In this document: positions 24,331 to 34,701 of the stretch, in pieces
Position numbering within the stretch: position 1 is the stretch's first letter
Layout of the letters: each line of letters begins with the position of its first letter
Assembly: GCA_000934455.1 (NCBI GenBank)
Contig: KN882586.1
Location: forward strand, 122,201-186,200
Source of the DNA: Apostichopus parvimensis
Lineage: Eukaryota; Echinodermata; Holothuroidea; Aspidochirotida; Stichopodidae
Length of the DNA: 64,000 nt
Direction: 5' to 3'
The notes under the pieces: model-generated
The model's input: the letters and a program-made list of their open reading frames with translations, nothing else
Databases searched by the model: none
Told to the model about the DNA's origin: nothing
Position numbers and translations under genes: made by a program

Positions 24331-26600
24331 AGATGGTAATCCTTTCTTCAAAGAATACGACGTAACAACGTGAGTAAAAGTGTTATGAATATGACGGTAT
24401 TGTTTACCTCAAGCTTATTCACAGTCGGGTCTACTTTGGATCGACAAAATATTGGTTGTTCTGGTAGAATTCAGACGATTAGGGAGTGCATTCCCGTGGC
24501 CCGTGTTTACCTTGAGGCGGCCATCTTTTTTTCCAAACTAATATTTACAACTATTATGCAGAATGATCTTCATAGTTGACAATTAACATTGATCATTGTC
24601 ATATATGAGATGTTCGGGAATTATGGGTGACAAGTCCTCTGATGTTATTTTTGGCAATTAAAGAAATAAATAAATTCATAAATTAGATGAAAGTGAGGGC
24701 TGATTATCACTGTCATTGGCTTATGGTGTATGCCAGTAGAAAAAAAAACCTAGTGCTATTTTTCCGTTGTAAATTTGTTCAAAGCACACATTTGAATTAT
24801 TAATCAGAACAATATCAAATCTGATCCCACTGGGAAATAAGCATGTTTAAGCTCAATAGAATGAGAAGGAAAGTTCAGAGCAGAAAATAGTACAATTGTC
24901 GGGTTTCAATTGTGTATGGGATGTTAAAGAAATATTCAGAGGCCTTACAGGTTTGGTGATTTGTGGATATGTTTAAAATGCTTCATATTACTTCAAATTG
25001 AATGGTTATGAAAGTTGGTCAAAATGTCCATAAATGAATGCATACATTCTTATTGATCTATCATATAAAATGTAATTCAGAGGTTATACATTTTGGATAT
25101 GATGAACAAAAATGGATACTTATAGATAAAGGAACCATAATTGTTGTAAGGTTAATCATAATTTAAAAAAGCAGCAATTCTTTAAGCAGGTGATGAGATT
25201 GGTGTCCCTTTACTGCGCTGTGCTATAAAACAGAATTTCTGAAAGCCTACGTCATCTTCAAATAACTCTTGAAAGAGAAAAGCTTTTTGGGGAGACACAA
25301 CATTTCATATCCAATACTATAGTTTATAAGTTTATAATGCACTTTCAAGTTCCAATCCAAGACTCTATAATCTCTATAATCTCCATACTGCTTTTAGTAG
25401 AATTGGACTCTCTATATCTATAATAACTAGGATTTAGAATATAATACTTACAAAAACTTAAATCTTTGTTTACTTGGATCCCCTTGGAAAAATAGGTGGC
25501 TTAACAATCTGTCAAGAATAGCATGGTGTCTATATTGAGCCTGGCAAAACTCTGTTATATTAAAATTTGTTCTCCATATCCTGTATCTGAGGAGGAGGCC
25601 AGCATGATAAAGTCTGGCTAATTCATAACAGCCAACCAAAAACTACTGTGGAGAAGTACATGAGAGAGACAGTAAGGAGGAGGGCAAACCTTGTCAAATC
25701 ATGTGGATTTCAAAAAACAATTACCCAGTATCCTAAAATTTGGCTCCAGGAATGGTATGTCATTAAGTTGGAGTAGAAAATGATACGTGCTTTTTCATGC
25801 ATCTAGTAAACCAGTGATTGAAATTTGTTTACATACACCATTTTTGACATTGTCGTGGCTACCTCTTAAGGACGAGGATGATTGTCTTCTTTCAGTTCAG
25901 TTTTTGGGGACTCTCAGATGACCTATGAGCATAATTTTGGCTTTCAAAGTTCTACGGCATTCAGAACAGGTAGCCACATACATTTTGACATACTACAGGT
26001 TTTCTTCATTTTGTGTATGATGATTATGGGAGTTCGCACGTGCCTGATACATTACTGCCCTGATACTTCGCTGCGAAGATACTGGTGCTGAAGGGATGTA
26101 ACCCCCAATATGGGTCAAACCATATAAAGAACAATTTGTGGCTGTGTACGTAATTTTTTTAAGTAAAAAGTTTCACTAGAGACTGATCAACCATGCATTC
26201 TTGCAGTAGTAATTATAACATCATCTATGAGAAGAGAATGACCAAATAATATGCTAGTTCTTTACCTGTAATTTTCTCACAGACTCCCCCCACCACCCAC
26301 CCCAAGTAAAGTGTTATGTTAAAAATGTGATTACAAATCTGTGATAAGCAGTCAGTCTTATAATCATCGTTATTATCCGCTAATAAGGACGAGCCTAACC
26401 TTAGTTCATTGATTTATTGTTCTGTGACATTTAAACTGTGTACATTTGGTTCAAAAGTAGTGTTCCTTATGTAAATCATCTGTTGCTACCATCATAGTCA
26501 TCGTTTTTTATTCCTTGCTGAAAGCAAAAGGAACCTATGCAGTCATGCTGGATGTACATGTGTGTGTGACGCTGCTTGTAGACAGGCTAACTCGATAATG
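24331..26600. other. Intergenic, one weak exon candidate
   Basis: No clear gene. On the minus strand 25452-25642 is open, with CACAGTAG before it and GTAAGT after it, encoding CYELARLYHAGLLLRYRIW and FCQAQYRHHAILDRLLSHL. I do not recognise it; the two splice-like edges make it worth a check. The remainder is AT-rich. Confidence 0.25.
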
Positions 26601-28300
26601 CAAACTTTGATTGGGCTAATACTTGTTTGGTAGGTTGCCCATTGTGAGTAGATGATTCCTATTGTTTTTGGTGGAGGTCAAAGGTCAGCTGAAGTGATAT
26701 AGCAAAAGCCTTGTAGACACTGTATCTTGACATGGCCAACTTCAGTGAATGTCATATTTGGTAGGTTGGTTGGCCATAGTGATTCGATGGTCCCTATTGG
26801 CGTAGGTGAAAGGTCATTTGATTTCAAAAGTCCACAAAACATACATTATCACCATACAATGCTTGTAAACATGGTAACTTGATAATTAAAACTTCATTTC
26901 AGCTCATACTTGGTAGGAAGTTTGCCCATGGCATGATGGGAGGATGGTCCCTATTGGATTTGGTGGAGGTCAGCTGAAGTCATCAAAGGTGAAATAGGAA
27001 AACTTTGTAAACACTCTATCTTGACAATGCAAATGTTGATGAAGCTCATATTTGGCAGGTAGGTTGCCCGTGGTAAGAGGATGTCTTTTTAGGTTTAGAT
27101 GAAAGGTCAGCTGAGGTCAAAATAGGAATGTTGTGAACATATCTTGTAAAGACAAACTTCATTGAAGTTTGTATATTTTAAGTTGGTTATCCTTAGTGAG
27201 TCGATGGTCCCTATTGTTTTTGCTGGAGGTAAAAGTTCAATTGATGTCAACAACCCAAAACATACATTTCCAGTGTACAATGCTTGCAAACATGATAACA
27301 CAAACATAGCATTAGCTCACACTTGGTAGGTAGTTTACCCATGGTGAGTAAATGATGTCTATTTTTCGGCTTGGAGATCTAAGATCAACATAGGTCAAAA
27401 ATAAAAACAATGTAATCACCATATCTTCACAAGGGAAACTTCAATGAAGCTTATCTTTGCTAGGATGGTTGCACGTAGTGAGTTGTTGGTCCCAATTGTT
27501 TTAGGTGGAGGCCAAAGGTAAATTGAGTTCAAAGTAAAAACATTGAACACCTTCCTGGTAAGTATTTTCCATTTCACATGGTGAGTACATGACCTCTATT
27601 GTTTCAGTAGAGGTCAGCTGATGTCAACAGATGTTAAATATGCAAATCTTGTACCTTTACAAGGTAAATTTCAATGATGCTCAATTTGGTACATTGTTTG
27701 CTCTTACAGATTAGGTAGTCACTATTGTTCGTGTTGGGGGTCAAAGGCGACCTGTGCACAAGGCAATTTAATGAAGAGCTTCAGCGTACAATGTATTTTG
27801 GCTGGTCTTTTTTAAAGGCAATTCAAAGAACAACTTCCTTGGTACTGCTCATTTCGTAAGAAATTGTACCCAACCAAATCAAGATTTATGTGTCCTGTGT
27901 TTCACCTTCCTGATTTAGTACTGTATTGTGAAGATTTTTATTACTTAATTGAACTACTTTGTACGAGCCATCCTGCACCACCTTCTAGTCATCTGCCTTC
28001 AATCCTTCAGTCTATCTACAATCAACAATTGGTCAAATTACTATTACTCTGTTTGGTCTTCGGTGTAGACCATGCTACATGAATGTATATGTCTGACCTA
28101 AATCATGATGAGATGAAGTCTATTGGTATTAGTGGAAGACACATGTCATCTGAGGTCAACAGGGCTCAAATACCAAAAAAACAATATCCTGACAAGGTAC
28201 AAACATCCTTCTAATGTGGTAGTTTGGTTTCCTTGTGAGTAGATAATGCCTGCTTGTAGTGGAAGTCAAAGTTACACAAAGCTCAAATTCTGTCAACACA
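26600..28300. repeat. Diverged ~135-bp tandem repeat with AGGTCA motifs
   Basis: About ten degenerate units start at roughly 26627, 26757, 26909, 27051, 27177, 27323, 27455, 27553 and 27689, with further copies near 28090 and 28210. Each has, in order, TTGGTAGGTTGCCCAT, GTGAGTAGATG, CCTATTGTTTTTGG, a GGAGGTCAAAGGTCA-type string, a TTGTAAACAC..TATCT string and CTTCA..GAAGCTCATA. One unit holds a perfect AGGTCAAAGGTCA (26675-26687). Solitary reverse-orientation copies occur at about 49220-49330 and 52790-53070. The unit is non-coding. Period and copy number were read by eye. Confidence 0.7.
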
Positions 28301-28440
28301 TTATTTCTTGGGGATTTGATTCCTTGTGTGTCTTCACCTTGATATTTAGCATTTTGAATTAGCAAATACTGAGCTTTTTCTGTTACTTCTTAATATAAAA
28401 CATTAGCTTATTACTAAACTGCTGTTTGATTGGTATTTAG

Positions 28441-29697
28441 CTTTTTTAGTGGATGAAGAAGAAACAGCCTTTGTTGCACTACCTGTACTTTTTCAGAGTC
28501 GCCATAAGAAAAAGAAAGGACAGGGTTCATCTTCAATACATTCGAGTGTCAGATCCTTCATTGACATACAACCTGTGAGTATAAAATTTATTAACCCCCA
28601 ACTATTGTGTATTGAGTGAAATAAATATGGAATTCATGTCACATAACATACAGTGTGGGTGACGTAAACATTGTGCATATGCATGTATTTATGCAAAGCC
28701 AATCTTTTCAAGCCTTAGTAGGTACAATAGGTTGTCCATCGGGACTATATAATGCTATTGAATTTGAAAATGTCAGAGGTAATTCGACAATAACAAGAAT
28801 CAAACAAAGGTATGTTTTTGGGTATGATCAGAAGGTTAAGAGTAGTCAAGGGCAGTCAATAAGTATTTTTTATAGAGGTCAAGTGGCATTCAATGTCAGA
28901 TTCTTAACTTGCTGTGATTGACAGATTAGTGTGGGCTTTTATTTCAGACTATCTACATGACGATGGTAGCTGAAATTTTGTTTTACATAATCTTGACTAA
29001 AACTCACACTATATTCAACTTATTTTTGGTGTACAATACTTCTCATGATTATTTAACAATTGGTGGGTTGCCAATAGTTTGTACATTTGTGTGTTTGGTG
29101 GAGATCAGTAATGGTCATTCAGTTTTGTTTAAGATATGTAACTAAATTATACATGGAATCGCACAGTGCTTGATCTTCTAAGAGTAAAAAGAATAGAGCA
29201 AGGTCAATGTTTGGCATCATTCTCTTATGTATATGTGAATGAAAAACAGAAACTCGCTTTAAAGCAATTGCATGAAATACCATCAGGGAACAGCTAATCA
29301 ATTGAACAACCAAGGAGCTGCATTGAATAATGATTACTGTATTTATGTATGAGTAAGTAGAAAAAGGATTGTAATCATATTGTGTCAAAACATGTTTGTG
29401 TTTTATTGTCTTCATACATGTTAGAACGTCACCAATGTTGAAGAGTTTTGCAGCGGAATCAATGAAGATGAGAGGCCACAACCGTTTATTGTGGTCCTGT
29501 GGGACGAGAAGTCTAAAGCAGGCAGTTTTTCGTCTTTTTCGAAAGGAAGTACCTAGCAGCATCATCTCTATTAAAGGCAATACATATGTGCTTTAAGTTA
29601 CATTCTATTTTGGATATTACCAGGCCAATTGCTTTGCTTCTTGGTAATATATTGAAAACATTGTCTATGAAATGCACAATGACAGTGTGAAAGAAAT
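28441..29697 (+). pseudogene. SAMD3-like protein, two C-terminal-region exons
   Basis: Exon a (28441-28574) follows GGTATTTAG and ends at donor GTGAGT; it encodes VDEEETAFVALPVLFQS and SVRSFIDIQP. Exon b (from 29425, after CATACATGTTAG) continues in phase with NVTNVEEFCSGINED, QPFIVVLWDEKSKA and, after one frameshift near 29550, LAASSLLKAIHMCFKLHSI. The order (..ALP.LF.., FIDIQP..TNVEEF, QPFIVVL, LL.A...CFK) is that of the C-terminal region of SAMD3-like proteins of fish and invertebrates. Upstream exons of the family were not seen here. The frameshift makes it a likely pseudogene or transposon relic. Confidence 0.55.
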
Positions 29698-30301
29698 AAA
29701 CATTGTGAAAGCTTTCCTGGCCTACTGTAATTCAGCATAACAATGGTCTTGGAACTTGTTACCTACTTCTTCAACTTCCATGTGTTTGAAATGCTTTGTT
29801 CAACTAGTTTTAGTTGTCTCTGTTTGATACTGGTGTTTGAGCTTCATAAGAAGCGAAGCCTTTAATATGTAACTACTTTGTTTATACAGTTTTACCAATA
29901 CATCTTAGAAGAGTACTTATCAGTAAAGACATTATTTTCAAGTAAAGCATAAATTCAGTTGAAAGTTTAACTTCAAACTTATTGAAAGAAGTTATCTAAA
30001 TCTCATTTGTGAAAGAAAGATTGTATTAACCCCAAAAATATTAGCACATATATATTATAAAAATAAGTGTCATTGATGGTGTTTATCATTACATCGTTGT
30101 AATTTATGTGCAGGAAATTTGTGCTTCAAGTTACATATTGTTGTAGATTGAAAACTATACCAGGCAGGTTGCTTCTTTCCTGCCAAGTCTTGCTAAACAA
30201 GCATTATGACAATGTAAAAAAGTACTGTGAAAGGCCTTACAGGAAATTAGGGCCTGTTATAATTTACCATAAGTACTGTACTCTAAATTGGACTACCCAG
30301 C
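29698..30301 (+). other. Flank holding a second copy of the SAMD3-like exon end
   Basis: Bases about 30118-30225 resemble 29587-29697 (both begin TGTGCTT.AAGTTACAT, then an ACCAGGC word, and end in GACA.TGT.AAA). The second copy has an in-frame stop soon after CFKLHIVVD. It looks like a partial duplication of exon b. Nothing else is supported here. Confidence 0.4.
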
Positions 30302-30554
30302 CAGCAAGCCGACGCAGAACCGCCGGCGGCATATCAGCAAACCGCTTCATACCCGCCGGTGGGCCGACGTCGGCTAGCACGCGGTTTACCGACGTCGGCC
30401 TGCCGCCTTCGGCCCGGAGGCGGTGAACAGGCGGCAAGCCGCCCTCGGTAAAGGAGCGGTTTGCCGACGGCGGATGAGGGCCGAGACGCCACCGGCGGCA
30501 AGTAAGCGGCATACCGCCGCAGGGCCGGAGGCGTCATGCCGATATCGCTTGCTG
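30302..30554. repeat. GC-rich palindromic-word array (GCCGNCGGC)
   Basis: A sharp GC island in AT-rich DNA. It starts CAGCAAGCCGACGC (30302) and ends GCTTGCTG (to 30554), so the ends are inverted. Inside, GCCGGCGGC, GACGTCGGC, GCGGTTTGCCG, GGCGGCAAGCCG and similar palindromes recur. Frames in both directions are by-products of the repeat. The ends resemble the TGGCAAGC ends of other elements in the window, with TA just outside on the right. Confidence 0.55.
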
Positions 30555-30832
30555 TACGTATATAAGCCGTTTTGAGAGAGGCCTGTTCATAATGTAAATT
30601 GCAAGACTTCTCGGTAATTGAGAAGCAAATTAAATTTGCCGTCGGACTATCGTTCTATAACATATTTCAATTAACGGTTTTCGCTTAGACTTATGGATTA
30701 CGTGTCACTTCTTTATATCATATAGTCACACCTGCAGTGATCCTTTGCAATCTCAAAACACTACAAATGTTTCATATATGACTATAACACCGGCCATTTC
30801 GATCCAGTAAAGTTGCATCGGCGCCGCGTTTA
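30555..30832. other. Short intergenic stretch
   Basis: Nothing recognised between the two palindromic elements. Confidence 0.4.
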
Positions 30833-32032
30833 TGGCAAGCCATATAGGACAAACACCACATAATATATCCTCGTATTAATACGATTGATATCTCGTATTA
30901 ATTCGAATACATACGCGTATTAAATCATACGTGGCATGTCTTATAGCTGTCACCCACAATATCCTCGCCAGTTCAATAAATGACAGATTACAAAGTTAGT
31001 TTCTATTGACGTACTAAATGTAGACAACAGCATGACTTAATATGCGTATACAAAAATAATTTATTTAAAAATAATCATATATTTTATAAAGCGTAAAATC
31101 CACAAAAGTGCTAATAAACGCTATGTAACAGTCCAAAAATATATATGACACATAATATGTAGTAAAACGGCAGAATAAAATACAATATAGATGAGTATGA
31201 AGAATAAAAAGCATGCACGTTTCAGTGTATTGGAGTACTGCACATGAATAGAGTTCAATACACAGTTTACATATTGCAGTAATGCTGTCTAAAAAGGTAG
31301 GGTTCAGATTCGATTTGACTGTTGTTAGACTAGAAACAGTTCTGAGATCAGAATTGGAATTAATACCTGCAGAGACGTAGCCAGGAGAGCAATCACTCCA
31401 CAACCCCCACCCCCCCCCCCACCCCCACTTTGAGTAACCCGAAAAATCAAATAAAGTAGTCAAAAGTATGAAATATCATGAAAGCCTTCCTTTCAGGATG
31501 AAGGAAGCTAAGCGACCCTTCTCAATCTTACCCCTGAAAGTTCGTCTACTACACAGGGAGGCTTAATAGGAACATAGGAAGGAGAAAAAGTAGTAAAATC
31601 TGAAAATGTTGATTTTGTTATCATAATTAGTTACTTTGTATCTTAAAATTTTGAGATTAAAAGGAAAATCCTTTTTTTTAGGCTTAAATATATTCAAATA
31701 TTACAAATAATAAAATATTCCTTTTTAAGGTTAAACGTTTCAGATCAAAATCTTCACCATTTTTTGTACCTTTTATGTCACGATTTTGAATTTAACAGTC
31801 AACATTTGGAGATAATAGATCAAGATTCTGACATTTGTTAATACATTTTGAGTGAAAAGTTTGAGGAATGAATCCTCATCTGTATTCGAATAAATTCGTG
31901 TTTATATTCGAATTAAAAGTCGGATATATTTAGACCTTAAATATATACACGTTTTTCTTCGAATTTATACTCGTATATATTCAAATGAATACGCGGATAT
32001 ATTATGCGGTGTTTGTCCCACACGGCTTCCCA
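30833..32032. mobile_element. MITE-like element with TGGCAAGCC ends
   Basis: Left end TGGCAAGCCATATAGGACAA (30833) is mirrored, with a few changes, by the right end ..GGGACAAACACCGCATAATA read in reverse from 32032, so about 50 bases of inverted repeat are visible. TA lies outside both ends. Inside the ends are clusters of TTCGAA, ATTAAT and ATACG words (30880-30925 and 31870-31995). At 31370-31385 CAGAGACGTAGCCAGG followed by C runs looks like a solitary hAT end. No convincing gene in the middle (31065-31463 is not called). Confidence 0.6.
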
Positions 32033-32084
32033 TACGTGTTTGCAGCCGATCACGTATACTTCAAGCCTATGGCGGGCCATCAGT

Positions 32085-32765
32085 CTGAAATCGTGGGGAA
32101 TCGACTTATACCGATTTAAATCGACATATACCAATTTCCTTCGACTTATACCTGTTTCCAGCAGTTTAAATTGACTTCTACCGATTTAAATCGACATAAA
32201 CCAGCTTAATTCGACATATCATCGATTTAAATCGACATATAGCAGTTTAAATCGATGATATGTCAATTTAAACCGGTATATGTCAATTTAAATCGACATA
32301 TACCAGTTTAAATCGATGATATGTCAATGAAATCGGTATATGTCATTTTAAATCGACATATACCAGTTTAATGGACTTCTACCAGTTTATATCGACATAT
32401 ACCGATTTAAATCGATGATATGTAAAATCAATCGGTATATGTGAATTTGTCTACCAGTTTAAATAGATTATATTTCGAATTAAATCGGTACAAGTCAATT
32501 TCCTTGGACTTAAACCAGTTTCTAGCAACTCAAATTGACATATACCTATTTAAATCGACATATAGTCGATTTACCTCATTAACATATTCCAAATCCCGAT
32601 GTGAAGATACATCACGTCGATTTAAATCGATATATGTCGACTAAAACTGGTATAAGTCGAATTAAATAGCTATATGTGGATTTAAAATGACATATACAGA
32701 TTTAATTTGACATATCATCGATTTCAACTGCTATATGTCTATTAAAATCGGTATTTTTTTGATAT
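32085..32765. repeat. Array of TTTAAATCGACATATACC words
   Basis: Words such as ATTTAAATCGA, CATATACC, GGTATATGTC, TCGATGATATG and CAGTTTAAA alternate in both orientations for nearly 700 bases, spaced about 22-26 bases. Units are imperfect but always A/T-rich and nearly self-complementary. It lies next to the TGGCAAGCC element ending at 32032 and may belong to a second such element. Confidence 0.6.
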
Positions 32766-34165
32766 TTATAGGTCAGGGTCAGAGAGAACGTGTGTATGCA
32801 TCAACCGAGAATTTGTACAGTAAAATTTGGAGCATTCTTAATTGTTTTCCTCAAGATTCAAGGTAAATCAACATATTATTTTACATAATTACAATAAAAA
32901 TATGCCTAGCAGTAGCACTATTAAGTTAGAACAGCTGATATTTTTATCATATTCTCAAAGCCTAGGCATTGGCCTACAACGAAATACTGATGTTTATGAC
33001 CCTTTCATTTTAAATGAAATGATGTTAGGCCTATGGAAGTCTACTGTTTTAGTTGCTAGGCCTACAATTGGCATCGTTCATACTCAATCTTGAAGTATTA
33101 AATTAGTCCATGATATTTTTATTGACACTCCAGTTTGCAACATATATAGCCTAACATGATATCCACCCTCTGCAGGAGCCCAAGTCATTCGACCAAATGT
33201 TGAAGTATAATATATCTTGATTAATTTTACATACTCGTCGTGACTAGCTGTATACCACTTAACATACGCCCTATTAATAACCTATTGATATAAGGCCTAA
33301 GGCACTAGCTTAGATACGTTAGGCCTACTAACTGTCTAACATAAATGTAAACATGAATCTTATCGAGTACGAAAGCCTAGCCTATATATGCCCAACGTGA
33401 CCTAGAATATTGCACCTTGACTCGCTGATTTCAGCAGGAAAGTTATTACATGCGACACACAACGCCTGTAGACTGTATCCTTACAGTACGCCTAGTCTAT
33501 GTCTAACCGATATGCGTACTCGCATGTTGGAATTTATCACAGATTATACAAAATTCACTGCCGTACTGCAGTAAAAAATAACCTTTAACACTGGAGTAGC
33601 AGTACTACAAAAGTACAAGTACGCCAATGTGGGAGATGCACGCAAGGTACGTGCAAATGCGATCTGCTTTGAAAAGAAATAAAACTGACGAGAGCACGCT
33701 TCGATATTTCGGCTACATTTCCGTCAAACGAACCATTGGATTCGTAATCTATGTTGAAACGAGTTATGCTATATAGTCCAAAATATGGTCACCTTTCTTT
33801 ACTTATTGGGCTCAGTACGTGAACTGACTGTAACCAGTTGAACAGAAGTGAATATGCTAAAACTGTTGTAATGTTCTATCTTTAAGTAATTCAGCAAACA
33901 TGCAGGTAAGTATATGGACAAAATCTAGGCAGCCAGCTGAGCCAAGTAAATTTTTGGGATAAAGAATTGGGACAATTGCCTAAAAGGCATACACCATTTT
34001 CTCCTTCTACAAGTAGGACTTTCCCGTTTAAGGATTTGTAATTTTTAGCCGCTTTCAGTCACTCTCACTGTAGAATGGGACTTTCCTTAATGTCAAAGGT
34101 TTCCTCCTGCACACACCTTAGTTAACATTCATAGAAACAATATTGCTGGCAAAGGTTGTAAAGTT
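32766..34165. other. Intergenic, no gene seen
   Basis: Rich in TAGGCCTA-like words (for example 33027-33034, 33058-33064, 33292-33299, 33322-33329). The frame at 32842-33093 has no recognised motif. Confidence 0.4.
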
Positions 34166-34701
34166 AAAAATCCAGGTCTTCATTTATAAGGAGCGACAGC
34201 GCAATCGCGCTCCTTAAATTCGATCCGCGAGAGCAATTCGGAGCGCTCCTAAAATCTTACTAACGCGCAATACTCTCCTGAATTCCCTAAGGAGAGCAAC
34301 TAAACTGCGCACCTCACATGATAAAACAAACCACGAGCTCTGCGTGCGGTCACTCGCTTCAACATTCACAGTATCCTCGGTTATTCCGATCTGAACCACC
34401 TGGAGCTGTACAGTTTCTTGTCCCTTTCGTACGTTTATATGAGTCACGTACGCATCAGTCAGACGCCGGTATGGCTGCAATACAGTGTAAGCCACGACAG
34501 ATATGTACCAGCGGGAGGTTGCGTTCTGAACACGTGTGATTTCGTCAGTGTGGACGAACTACGTACACTGTTGTAACTTTCAGCAGTGCCGATTGGTGCA
34601 GGCCCCACTAAAGGGAAAAAACATGTCGTACTGCATGACTTCGGCTAATCTGTTGTGATTTCTTCGGAAGTTCGGGAGGTCAGCTTCAATAATTTGTAAT
34701 C

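Noticed and set aside
30106-30537. Overlapping Arg/Ala/Pro-rich frames on both strands
   Set aside because: They are by-products of the GC-rich palindromic array and exist equally on both strands.
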